Source of the DNA: Ilyomonas sp963847085
GTDB lineage: Bacteria > Bacteroidota > Bacteroidia > Chitinophagales > Chitinophagaceae
Assembly (NCBI GenBank): GCA_963847085.1
Contig: CAWJYO010000004.1
Coordinates: 434,001-498,000 of the forward strand
DNA length: 64,000 bases
Direction: 5' to 3'
The position numbers and the translations under genes are program-made. Under the pieces are notes generated by a model. That model saw only the letters and a list, made by a program, of their open reading frames with translations, was not told where the DNA came from and made no database searches. This document shows, one piece after another, positions 37,003-46,509 of this stretch; position 1 is the stretch's first letter; each line of letters opens with the position of its first letter.

Positions 37003-37349
37003 TTATTCAATTGTAGTAATAATTTTTGCAGGCACACCACCAAAAACTGTATTTGCCGGAATATTTTACCCAGCGTAATGAAACGACCGAAGTTGATATA
37101 AAAAGGAGTAAAGATAGTTGTACTATCATCAATTACTGTTCCTGTTATTTCGCCGGGTTTCACACGAATTTCATTCGGGTCTGAAGCATTGTTTAATTCT
37201 ACCCTTAGCTTCTTGGTACGCTTAACTGCCTCATGTATTTTTTGAAATTCGGGGTCATTCAGCTGGATGGATTCTCCAGCATTCAGCCTGTCAAAAATAT
37301 CTCTTTCGTTTAGAGCGAAGTCATTTGTTTTTGCCACATTTTCCATCAT
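37003..37349 (-). pseudogene. Sugar O-acetyltransferase collapsed by an internal deletion
   Basis: The N-terminal part (FALNERDIFDRLNAGESIQ, then PFYINFGRFITLGK) matches the maltose/galactoside O-acetyltransferase family up to the start of the left-handed beta helix. Directly afterwards, in a shifted frame, comes the family's last strand and tail: NIPANTVFGGVPAKIITTIE with TAA at 37003. The roughly 70-80 residues of hexapeptide repeats between them, including the catalytic histidine loop, are missing. This is a deletion plus frameshift, so the gene is dead. It borders a tRNA fragment and an HTH pseudogene, consistent with a decayed insertion area. Confidence 0.78.
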
Positions 37350-37420
37350 TACTGCATTTGATATCGGCTGTTAGGAAGAACCAATAAAGAATTTAAAAAT
37401 AACTGCAACCTGACTTTTAT

Positions 37421-37443
37421 TGGCGGAGAGAGGGATTCGAACC
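37421..37443 (-). other. Orphan tRNA 3'-end fragment, possible attachment-site scar
   Basis: On the minus strand this reads T-loop plus acceptor end: ggttcgaatccctctctcc then GCCA. It nearly equals the 3' ends of the two tRNA-Ser genes at 49268-49495, but the 5' T-stem and everything before it are absent. The two intact tRNA genes here lack an encoded CCA while this fragment has one. A bare tRNA 3' end is the usual footprint of an integrase attachment site. Confidence 0.6.
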
Positions 37444-37771
37444 TATCTGTTACCGGATTGAAAATGAATTATTTAGAACTTGTGATATTTTTACTACAGT
37501 AATCACTCACTATAATAACAACACTTTGAAAGAACTACAAAGTGAAATAAAGGCAGTAAAAATTTTGTAAAAATGATAGATGATGTTGCCTGATAATTCC
37601 TTTAGTTGCGATCACAACTGACGTTTTATTTTCTTAATACTTTTCCTGCAATCTCCTCCTGCCAACCAAAAGAGGGGTTGCAGGAAAAGTATGTTTATAA
37701 AGTGCAAATTAAAAGCTTTAATTATGAGCAAAAATTTTATCCAAAACAATAAGTAGAGTAGAAAAATTATT

Positions 37772-38200
37772 TTAATTTTTTGCCTTTCTTCGTAGCTCAT
37801 CGGCTTCTTTCTGTTTTTCAATTGCCTCGTGCAGCAGCTTCAATTTTTGTTCATTTTTTTCTTCTGTTTGAATAACCGAATCACGCATATCATTGTGAGA
37901 CAAGTAGAGGCTATCCGTTAAATTTAATACCACTTGCAGATTGCGGTTATTAATAAGCTTAAGGTAGCGGTATTTTGTATCTTTAGCCAAGTAAGCATTT
38001 AACTTATGGGTTGGTTATACAAACCAGAACAGGCGAGAGATAGAAGGAGAAATAAACTTGCAGCTATCCAGATGAACTTTGGTAAATGTTTTATTTGACA
38101 GATTCCTTATCGAAGCACTGGTCCATTTGTTTGGTATTGGCTGATGAAAAGAAAAATGAGATAGCACTTCAAAACTTGTCAATGCCTTTTTTCTTTTCAT
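37772..38200 (-). pseudogene. Unidentified small frame with one internal stop
   Basis: Two open stretches (38200-38015 and 37990-37772) lie in the same frame, separated by a single TAA. The second half is asparagine/leucine rich (RNLQVVLNLTDSLYLSHND) and ends in a predicted charged helix with KQKEADELRRKAKN. Neither half shows a known domain. It may be the remnant of one protein or chance. I list it only because the frame continues across the stop and the tail looks protein-like. Confidence 0.25.
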
Positions 38201-38309
38201 CAGTCTGGTTTAATGTGATGTCCTTAGAAAACCGAATGAAACGGTGTTTAATATCTTTGTGAATAAGGAGATTCTCCAAACAATTAATACTTTACTGCTC
38301 GGCAGATGA

Positions 38310-38582
38310 CTATAGTAGTTGCTGGATGTCCTGCCATAGAAAAAAGACACGGGAGCGGATTTTAACTGGCTTCAATTTTTGATGTCTTACCCAATCCTAT
38401 ACGGTTGGCTTGCTTACCTGAAAGAGTGCGCATATTTCACTCATTTTGTACAGAGGTTTATAGGTAAGTCCAGGCGTCTTATAAAGAGGAACTGGCCTTT
38501 GTTATTCATCTTTTCTAACCTCTTCCTGGATAATCTTACGCATCGTTTGCCAGAAGATATCCGGCTCATAGGGAAATAACAT
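38310..38582 (-). pseudogene. Degenerate helix-turn-helix (excisionase-like) gene
   Basis: One frame from the ATG at 38582 to TAG at 38310 reads 90 codons with two internal stops: TAA after EEVRKDE and TAG after SKPTV. Ignoring them, the product has the HTH_17 pattern YKMSEICALFQVSKPTV-DWV followed by a wing, LKPVKIRSRVFFLWQDIQ. Such small HTH proteins accompany Bacteroidota integrative elements and toxin or transposon loci. The frame stays constant over the whole length, so the stops are substitutions (for example TAT to TAG) rather than indels, consistent with true decay. Confidence 0.65.
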
Positions 38583-38838
38583 GGAGGTTGTATTAACACC
38601 GCTCACATTTTCTTTCATCACTTTTCTGTTTAGAACTGCAACTTATTCTTGCCGATGAAAAAAGAGAAGCTAAGTAAACTTAAACTTTAAGAAGGAAAGA
38701 ATATTTTGCAGCGAGGAATTTTAGCGAGGAATTTTTGAAAAATACTATTCAATAATTTTATATTTCAGGTACGGTGTTTTGTATTTGTATGAAATAGGGT
38801 TGAGAAGTAAAAACAATGCTTAGTTTGCCTTTGCTTCA
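38583..38838. other. Gene-free gap downstream of hupE
   Basis: No gene or clear terminator is seen. It contains a direct repeat aggaattttagcgaggaattttt (about 38714) and a copy of gtaaaaacaatg near 38809. Confidence 0.4.
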
Positions 38839-39576
38839 TCAAACAAAAAATACTCGCTGAACTGTCCAGTACAAAGCAATCAGTCCAATTAAAATAGATA
38901 AAGGATACACAACACGTTTTCTGTAATTGGGTATATTTTTCCATGGAATAATAATGAGTGCAAACACCGTGAGAATTACGGTGATTTGTCCCAACTCTAC
39001 ACCAACATTAAATGATAAAATGGAAGTAGCAAATTTGTTGCGAGGCAAGCCAATTTCATTTAATGAAGATGCAAAACCCATCCCATGAATCAAACCAAAC
39101 ATAAACACGATTAACACGCGCCAAGGTTTTAATTCGGTAAGCAACAAATTCTCCACTGCAATAAACAAAATGGATAATGCAATGATCGGCTCAACAACAG
39201 CGCTGGGTGCAACAATAATGTTTTGCATACTTAACGCCAGCGTTATAGAATGAGCCACCGTAAAAGCGGTTGCCTGCCATAAGATAACCCTTACTTTGGT
39301 GCTTAATAAACAAAGCCCGGTTACGAATAAAATATGGTCGAACCCCTGCGGTAAAATATGTGTAAAACCAAGTTTTAAATAAAACCAAATAACGTTGTTT
39401 ACAGGAGCTTTTTCCAAAGCATAATTGATGGTGTGTGCATACAATGAGGTAGCAGAAAAAACAGATAAAAACAAACCTATGCAAGGAATGAGCAAGGTTT
39501 GTTTTTGCCGAAAATTATTGTTAATGATAAAGCAGTTTATTTTTTTATAATTTCCCTTCAATAGCAGCCGTTTCAT
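38839..39576 (-). CDS. HupE/UreJ-family membrane protein
   Basis: This 245-aa protein has an N-terminal signal segment (LIPCIGLFLSVFSATSLYAH) and then about six transmembrane helices. Conserved HupE/UreJ marks are GFDHILFVTGLCLL, AFTVAHSITLAL, VEPIIALSI, MFGLIHGMGFASSL and NVGVELGQI. Histidines in several of these suggest a metal path; characterised relatives transport nickel or cobalt. The start overlaps the TPR gene end by 32 bp, indicating translational coupling. It is the last gene of the minus-strand series DUF4331, DUF4331, TPR, HupE, so I infer a shared metal- or cofactor-related role. Confidence 0.88.
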   Translation of the reverse strand: MKRLLLKGNYKKINCFIINNNFRQKQTLLIPCIGLFLSVFSATSLYAHTINYALEKAPVNNVIWFYLKLGFTHILPQGFDHILFVTGLCLLSTKVRVILWQATAFTVAHSITLALSMQNIIVAPSAVVEPIIALSILFIAVENLLLTELKPWRVLIVFMFGLIHGMGFASSLNEIGLPRNKFATSILSFNVGVELGQITVILTVFALIIIPWKNIPNYRKRVVYPLSILIGLIALYWTVQRVFFV

Positions 39577-40891
39577 TCTTCAAAGATGGGTCAATGTACG
39601 GATTGGTAAGTGAGGTTTCGGCTAACATTGTTTTTGCCAGTTCTTTATCACCGGCTTTATAAAAAATCAATGCAGCGCGACTCAAGAGGACGGGATTTTT
39701 CGAATGCGTTTTTAAAGCTGTTTTCATGTAGGAAGCAGCTTTGGCATAATCGCCACGATTGTAATATACCCAGGCTACTGTTTCATTTACATCAATGTTT
39801 TCGGGCCTGCGGTTCCATTCCAGCATTGCATGTTCAAGGGCTTTGTCTTTATCACCTAATTTCAAATAATCATACGCCAGTTCTCTATCGGCATAATGCC
39901 CCATAGTTGGATCAGATGCACTTGCCTGTGCATCTTTGTTGAGGCCATCCACTACATTCTGCAAAATTATATTTGCTTTTTTGGTTTGCCCCATCCGCCG
40001 GTACACATCGCTCATTTCTTCTTTTACAGTATTATCTGTAACAATCGAATCCGCTTTTTGGTATAATGCAATCGCTTTATTATAATCATTATTTGCCAGT
40101 GCAACATGAGCCAACCCAACCAACGCATAAGCATAATCGGGTCTCATGCTTAACGATTGATTATACAACGCATCTGCTGTTTTATAATCGCCGGTTTTTT
40201 CATATAAGGCTGCCAATTGAGAGCGTGTCCATTCGGTATATTCATCGCCCTGCCCGCCTGAAGTTGCGGCTTGCTGCATGGCGGCGATAGCACCTTTGTA
40301 ATCACCAAAAATTTCACGTAGGTAAGAGATGCGTGAGTAAGAAGTTAGATCGGGCCGGATCGAAACCATTTTATCAGCATACTTAACAGCCGAATCATAT
40401 TGTCCCATCTCTACATTGCCATCTACCATCAATCCATAGATATAAGCATTGTAAGGATTGATTTGCTGTGCCTGGTGAGCCACTGCCAAACCATCAGCAA
40501 AATGGTGCTGCGACATATAAATAAGCGATTTATAAACCAAAGCATCGAAGTTGTTGGGGTTTTGTGTAAGCACATCATTAATGTATTTCATGGCAGCTTT
40601 ATCGTAGTACACATGGTTACCTGTTATGCGGGCTTCCTTTATGTACAAAGCAGCAAGTTGTAACGCCGATTTTGTGTCGGCGGGATCGGTTTGTAATGCA
40701 GCTAATAAACTGGTCGCTCTTTTCTTAGTGAGCTGCCATTCGGGTGTGGTGGCAGAGCTTCCTTTTCTGTCTAACAAACCATATACTTTATTAGCTTCTT
40801 CGGTTTGTTTATGATGATATTTTACTACTATACCAACAATCGCCAAACAAAACACAACAATGCAAATTAAATAGATAGTACTCTTCTTCAT
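39545..40891 (-). CDS. Tetratricopeptide-repeat protein, membrane-anchored or exported
   Basis: Start at 40891 (MKKSTIYLICIVVFCLAIVGIVV), an N-terminal signal or anchor helix. The remaining roughly 420 aa is a series of TPR motifs: NNFDALVYKSLIYMSQHHFADGLAVA, NAYIYGLMVDGNVEMGQYDSAVKYADK, YTEWTRSQLAALYEKTGDYKTADALY, YALVGLAHVALANNDYNKAIALY and VNETVAWVYYNRGDYAKAASYM, about ten in all. It should be a periplasmic scaffold for protein interactions. The 32-bp overlap with hupE implies a joint operon. The partner proteins are unknown; the DUF4331 proteins encoded upstream are candidates. Confidence 0.9.
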   Translation of the reverse strand: MKKSTIYLICIVVFCLAIVGIVVKYHHKQTEEANKVYGLLDRKGSSATTPEWQLTKKRATSLLAALQTDPADTKSALQLAALYIKEARITGNHVYYDKAAMKYINDVLTQNPNNFDALVYKSLIYMSQHHFADGLAVAHQAQQINPYNAYIYGLMVDGNVEMGQYDSAVKYADKMVSIRPDLTSYSRISYLREIFGDYKGAIAAMQQAATSGGQGDEYTEWTRSQLAALYEKTGDYKTADALYNQSLSMRPDYAYALVGLAHVALANNDYNKAIALYQKADSIVTDNTVKEEMSDVYRRMGQTKKANIILQNVVDGLNKDAQASASDPTMGHYADRELAYDYLKLGDKDKALEHAMLEWNRRPENIDVNETVAWVYYNRGDYAKAASYMKTALKTHSKNPVLLSRAALIFYKAGDKELAKTMLAETSLTNPYIDPSLKNETAAIEGKL

Positions 40892-40930
40892 ACAAAGCAA
40901 TCATTTAAAAATATTGACTATTGAATTTTA

Positions 40931-40976
40931 AAATACAGTTTTATAGTACGAGCTGTATTACTCCGATTGAACATCG
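40931..40976 (-). repeat. Dispersed repeat, copy 2 (inverted relative to 167-209)
   Basis: The reverse complement matches 167-209 at about 37 of 43 aligned positions. It lies in the 240-bp gap between the DUF4331 gene and the TPR gene. A hairpin aatacag...ctgtatt is possible within it. The following cgttgcgtcgcactcttgtacg may belong to the same element. Confidence 0.6.
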
Positions 40977-41131
40977 TTGCGTCGCACTCTTGTACGTTCT
41001 GAAAAGACTCGAACAAACTGAGTGTATTAACCAAAGCAAAATAAAACCGTTTGTAAATGTCTGTAAAAAAATATTACACGGCTGTTACACCGTGTAATAT
41101 TTCAATTAAAAAACCATCCAGAGCAACGCAC

Positions 41132-43412
41132 TTATTCTTTTACAATCTTTTTTACTTCTATCTTCTTACCGTTATTGTCGGTAGCAACAATTGTATAAAC
41201 GCCTCTTGCGAGTGATGTAATATTAATGGTTGCAGTATTGTCTTTTACAACCTGTTCCATTATTCTCTTTCCGCCATTATCATACATTGTGATATGTAGA
41301 TTGGCAACGGTAGAAATTATACTTACAAAATTAGTAGCAGGGTTAGGTGTTATCGTAATGATATTGTTGTTATCAAACCGGATTGCCTGCACCTGCGAGG
41401 TAATGGTTCTTCCATCTTTACCAACTTGTGTAATGCGGTAGTAATTAATTTTTGTCATTGATGGTGAAGCGTGTAAATAGCGATAACTGCTGTTGTTAGC
41501 ATTGTGCGAAGTAACCTTGGACAACGTTGAATAGGTAATACCATCGGTGCTGTATTCAACATTGTAATGATCACTGTTTACTTCATCACTAACCTGCCAT
41601 TGTAGTGCAACTGTTTGAGCTACTTTTGTAGCCGTAAAGCTTTCAAAGTGTACAGGCAATACATTGCTTTGCGGACCTGAATATTGGTCGCCGGTAAAGC
41701 CTCTCCATGGCGCTTGTACATAGGGGAAGCACCACTTAAATGTAGTATCGTTGTGTGTAACACCAGCATTAAAAGTGAGTACATTTAGCAAATCTGGTGT
41801 TACAGGACTCGCTGATGTGCCAGGCACATAATCATCATACCACAAACCAATGGCTGCCAAAGCCACGCCACCAACGGCTTGCAGCTCGATGGTAGTAACA
41901 TCATCTTCCAGTCTTCTTCCATTAGGGAAACCATCCATGTTTGGAATGAACTGAAGGTTGGTATTGCGCATTAAATCTAGTATCAGTTAATCCAAACACG
42001 GCGGCCTGAATAATACCTTCTGAACTGAAATCAGGATTGGGATTTCCGTTAACATCTCTTCTTGGCGTAACAGGCACTGCCATATTCAAACGAAGATAAT
42101 CGCCCAGTGTTGGAAGGAAATTATTGATAAACGGTTTGCCGGCTGCCAGCGGATTACCACCTTTGCCCGTTGCCAGTTGATAAGGCGCAAGATTAGGAAC
42201 ACCTGTGTAAAAGATGGGCAACAAATCAACCGCACGTGGACTATGGTTGTCGGGTAAAAGAATGTTTCCATACGTTGCGGGATCGAAAGCCGTTCCTACC
42301 AAAGCAGGATTGCCTTTTAGTGAATACAAACCTTCATGTCCGTTTCTGAAATCATAAGAACCCAGTGATTTGCTTTGAATACGCAACTTAGATAATCCTG
42401 GAACGGCGCTACCAAACTGAGAATCATCCATATACAAAGCCAGTTCAGGATTTTCGAAATAAGGGGCAAAAGAAAGATCTCCTGAAGGATAAGTTGCGTT
42501 CCATTTGTCTTTGTAACCAATTGGAATAATCGCTTCATTAGTCAAAGGCATACCTAAACGTGATACCTGCACCCAGTTGCCGGAAGCAGAATAAGTAGCA
42601 GAACTAGTGTCTAACGTTAGCATTGACTGCCGGCTTGCCGAAGCATATACGCCGATTACAAATTCAGGGTCTAAAATGCTGGTTGCCTGGGCCGTTGTTT
42701 TGCCACTTTTTTGCAAAGTAGAAATTGGAACTTGTATGCAAATGGCATGACAATTATATTTTGCCAAACCATCTCTGCCGGTTTGCCTGAAACCGCCCAC
42801 ATCAAATGCACCACCTAAATCAACGAAGAACGGATCATCAATAGGACCACAAAAAACAGTTTCGCCTGAGCTTGCAGTAGTTACGGCACTTGCCATTATA
42901 TTATCATAGCTCTTACCTAAACCAACTGTAGCATTATCTATGGAACGAGGACCAATATTATTCGGTGGAACAACACCATTTGTGATAATAGCCGTAAACG
43001 TTTGTCCGCCATCCGTGCTTCTTTCGCAAGTGTAAGTTGTTTTTAAATTTTGCTTACCGAGCCTTATGTTGAAGAACGTTGTTGGGTCTTCGTTTATTTG
43101 TGTAAATGTGAAGCGATAAATGATATCGTCGCCTTTTGTTTGCGTATTGTTATCAATATGAATTTCGTAGCGGATGTTCTCGCCGAAATTGTAATAGTTA
43201 GGTCCGCCATTGGGCAACTCAAACGGAATATAATCGGCTATTAACATCACTTTGCTGCTATCGCAAGGGCTGCGAAACGCATACAAATCGGTATTATCTG
43301 CCAGCGGATCATTTGAAATTAATGGCGCCTCGCGGTGAGACGATGCGGATGCAGTATAACCGCATACAATGCAAAGCAGTACTGCCGTATAAAATTTTAT
43401 AATTGATTTCAT
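41132..43412 (-). CDS. DUF4331 protein with T9SS sorting domain, one frameshift
   Basis: The signal peptide is followed by the DUF4331 opening ASSHREAPLISNDPLADNTD. The long DUF4331 body (about 490 aa) contains NYYNFGENIRYEIHIDN and GVPNLAPYQLATGKGGNPLA. After a one-base excess near 41966 (gcgcaat for gcgaat, as the paralogue shows), the other frame continues NLQFIPNMDGFPNGRRL. It ends with a T9SS type A domain (ITITPNPATNFVSI ... GVYTIVATDNNGKKIEVKKIVKE). It is a surface or secreted protein of unknown activity. The paralogue at 43431 is 18 bp upstream on the same strand. The frameshift is probably an error. Confidence 0.87.
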
Positions 43413-43430
43413 TTTTATTTCTTTTAGTGG

Positions 43431-45218
43431 TTAGAACCTTTGTTGTAGCGTGTAATCATATCCTCTCCACGGTGTTTGCACATAAGGAAAAGAAGCTTTA
43501 AATGTAGTATCGTTGTGCGTTGGACCTGCATTAAATGACAATACATTCACAAGGTCTGTAGTTACGGGGCTTGACGATGTGCCAGGCACATAATCATCAT
43601 ACCACAAACCAATGGCTGCCAAAGCCACGCCACCAACGGCTTGCAGCTCGATGGTAGTAACATCATCTTCCAGTCTTCTTCCATTAGGGAAACCATCCAT
43701 GTTCGGAATGAACACAAGATTTGTATTCGCGTTAAATCTTGTATCAGTTAATCCTAACACGGCGGCCTGTACAATGCCTTCCGAACTGAAGTCAGCACTG
43801 TTTCTCGGCGTAACCGGTACAGCCATATTTAACCTCAACATATCGTCCAGTGTTGGAAGGAAATTATTGATAAACGGTTTGCCGGCTGCTAGCGGATTAC
43901 CGCCTTTACCCGTTGCCAGTTGATAAGGCGCAAGGTTAGGAACACCTGTGTAAAAAATAGGCAACAAATCAACCGCACGTGGGCTATGGTTGTTAGGTAA
44001 TAATATGTTGCCAAAAATTGCATCATCTAAAGCTGTACCTGCCACTGCAGATGAACCCTTTAAAGAATACAAACCAGCTTTACCGTTTCTGAAATCGAAT
44101 CCGTTTGCAGATGAGGTACCCAGCGAGTTGGTTTGAATGCGCAGGGCATTTAAAGAAGGAACGGCGCCACCAAACTGAGAACCATCCATGTACAAAGCAA
44201 GTTCGGGGTTTTCGAAGTAGCCTGCATAAGTAAGGTCTTTGGTAGGATTGCTTTCATTCCATTTGTCTTTATACCCAACCGGAATAACAGCTTCATTGGT
44301 TAATGGCATTCCTAAACGCGAAACCTGTACCCAATTGCCTTCATCTGTTCTTGTACCATCGGTATTAAATACCTTGGTTTGCTGGCGGCTGGCGCTTGCC
44401 CATACACCAATTACAAAATCCGGATCCAATATATTTTTTGCAGATGTTACCGGCAAGCCAGATTTTTGAAGCATTGCGATTGGTATTTTCAAAGCAATAC
44501 TATGGACGTTGTAACGGGCTAAACCATCTTTAGGAGGATTTACGGTGTTTTTATTATTTGCATTGTAAGTAGGTCTAAAATTTCCTACATCAAACGCACC
44601 GCCTAAATCTACAAAAAACGGATCATCGGCAGGACCGCAAAAAACCTGTTCTGCATTTGGAAGCTTAACAATGGCATTTGTAATGAGCGTATTATAATCA
44701 GGCACGCCTAAGCCAACTGTTGAATTTTCTATCGAGCGAGGGCCAATATTGTTGGGTGGAACAATACCATTCGTAATAATGGTAGTAAATGTTTGTCCGC
44801 CATCGGTGCTTTTATAACAGGTGTACGTTGTTTTCAGGTTTTGCTTACCCAGCCTGATGTTGAAGAACGTAGTAGAATCCTCATCTACCTGTTGAAAAAC
44901 GAAACGATAAGTAATGTCGTCGCCTGTTGTGGAGGTTTTGTTTTTAATGTGAATTTCATAACGAATACCCGTTCCAAATGTGTAATAATTCGGTCCGCCT
45001 TCGGGCAATTCAAACGGAATGTAGTTGGCAATAATCGTTACCGTTGTGGTATCGTCCGGGCTGCGGAATGCATAAACGTCCGTGTTGTCAGCCAACGGAT
45101 CGTTAGAAATCAATGGCGCTTCTCTGTGTGAGGAAGCAAAAGCAGCACTCATCATTATTGTGGCAAACAATAACAATGAAAACCGCCGGAGAGTAATGCG
45201 TACAGTTTTCCTTCTCAT
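43431..45218 (-). CDS. DUF4331 protein without a T9SS domain
   Basis: This 595-aa tandem paralogue of the preceding DUF4331 protein has a signal peptide ending AFASSHREAPLIS, and long blocks are identical (PFFVDLGGAFDVG, PRSIENSTVGLG). It lacks the C-terminal sorting domain: after TPWRGYDYTLQQRF the frame stops, just where the paralogue continues into LPVHFESFTATK and the T9SS domain. It is therefore probably periplasmic, whereas its sister goes to the surface. It is the first gene of the minus-strand series and faces the divergent small secreted protein/TonB receptor pair across a 776-bp gap. Confidence 0.88.
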   Translation of the reverse strand: MRRKTVRITLRRFSLLLFATIMMSAAFASSHREAPLISNDPLADNTDVYAFRSPDDTTTVTIIANYIPFELPEGGPNYYTFGTGIRYEIHIKNKTSTTGDDITYRFVFQQVDEDSTTFFNIRLGKQNLKTTYTCYKSTDGGQTFTTIITNGIVPPNNIGPRSIENSTVGLGVPDYNTLITNAIVKLPNAEQVFCGPADDPFFVDLGGAFDVGNFRPTYNANNKNTVNPPKDGLARYNVHSIALKIPIAMLQKSGLPVTSAKNILDPDFVIGVWASASRQQTKVFNTDGTRTDEGNWVQVSRLGMPLTNEAVIPVGYKDKWNESNPTKDLTYAGYFENPELALYMDGSQFGGAVPSLNALRIQTNSLGTSSANGFDFRNGKAGLYSLKGSSAVAGTALDDAIFGNILLPNNHSPRAVDLLPIFYTGVPNLAPYQLATGKGGNPLAAGKPFINNFLPTLDDMLRLNMAVPVTPRNSADFSSEGIVQAAVLGLTDTRFNANTNLVFIPNMDGFPNGRRLEDDVTTIELQAVGGVALAAIGLWYDDYVPGTSSSPVTTDLVNVLSFNAGPTHNDTTFKASFPYVQTPWRGYDYTLQQRF

Positions 45219-45994
45219 AGACTTGAAATTTTAATTTATAATTGTTGATAAGACCCAAGGTGGTTTTTGTTGGAATGCCATGCGTTAACCTGTGTTATAC
45301 GCAATTGACAGGATAAGCAGTTTTCACAATGAAAAATTTTTTTAAATTATAGTGCAGTGAATGAAGCATAAAATTGAAATGGCAACTTGTTTTGTTACAA
45401 TTTTGGTAGTAGTACAGTTTGAAATATTTCAATTAAAACCTATCATGTTATACGTTTACAATAATCGCTAAGAATAAGTAAACATGACAGGTTATTGCCA
45501 CTTTTTCAAACTGTACCGCTATTACAATTTTATAATGCTGGTTTTGTTACTAGGCAAGTATTATAACGGATTTGCCCTAATGGCATTCGGCCGATTGTAA
45601 GTTCTGCTTTGTGTAGAATAAATAATCAAACTTGAAACCAAAGAAATAATTCTCTTAATAAATCTTTCAACGAGTTCATTAAGTGTAATGAATCTGGTGT
45701 TGAAACCTGCATCTATATTGGTTTTCAGCATCCGGCAATTTAATCTTACATTTCGATTAAATTTTTATGTTGTTGTTTTCATCTTCATAAAAACAAAAAG
45801 CTCTCTCACAACAAAGCAGTCAATTATTTGTTGTGTGTAATTTTTCCCTTTCTGCAAACCAAGCACTACCTAAAATCAGTATCTCGTAAATGCAAAGCAA
45901 ACATCAGTTATCAGTTTTAAGGTAAAAACAAACCTTGTATCTTCTCATTCGTTTACTTTGTAAATGTTTATTCTGTAAATATGATTTTTAATAC
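45219..45994. other. Divergent intergenic control region
   Basis: These 776 bp lie between the DUF4331 series (minus) and the small protein/TonB receptor genes (plus), so promoters for both should be here. I see no gene. Visible structure: the nested inverted repeat at 45412-45516 and two AAAAACAAA-type words (about 45787 and 45925). Confidence 0.55.
45412..45516. repeat. Nested inverted repeat of 105 nt
   Basis: The outer arms gtacagtttgaaa (45412-45424) and tttcaaactgtac (45504-45516) are perfectly complementary. The inner arms aacctatcatgtt (45437-45449) and aacatgacaggtt (45481-45493) match at 12 of 13. The arms are in register, so one long interrupted hairpin with a 31-nt loop can form. 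It could be a small palindromic mobile element or a regulatory structure. Confidence 0.6.
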
Positions 45995-46410
45995 ATGAAG
46001 TACGCAGTTGCTTATTATTTGTTTTTGCTGTATTGCACTGTGTTGCTGCGATGCGCAATACCTGTTGCCTGCGATGCTTTGAGTCATGTTTTTAATGAAG
46101 AAGAACACATAGCTACTATTCATGCAATGTATGGCTACAACCACTTGCAAAAAGAAATAGCAGCGGACGAAACGGCAATAACAAAAATACAACCACTGTA
46201 AAATACGAAGAGCCCGTGCCGGCTCATTTAAAAACTTATGTTTTTAGTTTACCTCATTTTACAAAAAAGGGAGAGCCAAATCGCTTTTTGTTTTACTGTA
46301 TCGCGTTGCTTACCTGTTTATCTTCAGCAAGCATTTCCCCCGCCCAAATTTTCCTGACAAAATACGATTGTAACCAAAAACTATTCAAGTGCTTTCTTAG
46401 TAAACAATGA
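45995..46410 (+). CDS. Small secreted protein ahead of the TonB receptor, frameshifted
   Basis: The first frame (45995-46201) has a signal segment (YYLFLLYCTVLLRCAIPVACD) and a histidine-containing helix, ALSHVFNEEEHIATIHAMYG. A second frame continues with TTTVKYEEPVPAHLKTYVFS to the stop at 46410. A one-base correction near 46165-46175 joins them into one protein of about 138 aa. Proteins of this layout (HxxTVHAxYG helix, then VPVH) occur directly upstream of TonB-dependent receptors in Bacteroidota, as here. The conserved histidines hint at metal sensing or binding, but this is inference. Confidence 0.6.
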
Positions 46411-46509
46411 AGGAGAGGTAGAGCTTTCTGCTATGCTCTTTTGCGTGTTTTGTAAGCCTGCACATTCGGAAACAACATTTATTTTTTCAGGAAAAACTCA
46501 TTGCATTTC

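Larger units (their letters stand above)
37350..38309. other. Decayed gene-poor stretch
   Basis: Between the acetyltransferase remnant and the HTH pseudogene I see only the tRNA fragment (37421-37443), a palindrome around ggaaaagtat...atacttttcctgc (about 37640-37690, arms acttttcctgcaa / ttgcaggaaaagt) and broken small frames. One minus-strand frame from 38200 to 37772, interrupted by a TAA near 38015, ends in a charged coiled-coil-like segment (EKNEQKLKLLHEAIEKQKEA). I cannot identify it. Confidence 0.45.

Noticed and set aside
44239..44469. Long plus-strand frames opposite the DUF4331 genes
   Set aside because: They are complements of highly repetitive coding sequence in the real minus-strand genes and show no independent features.
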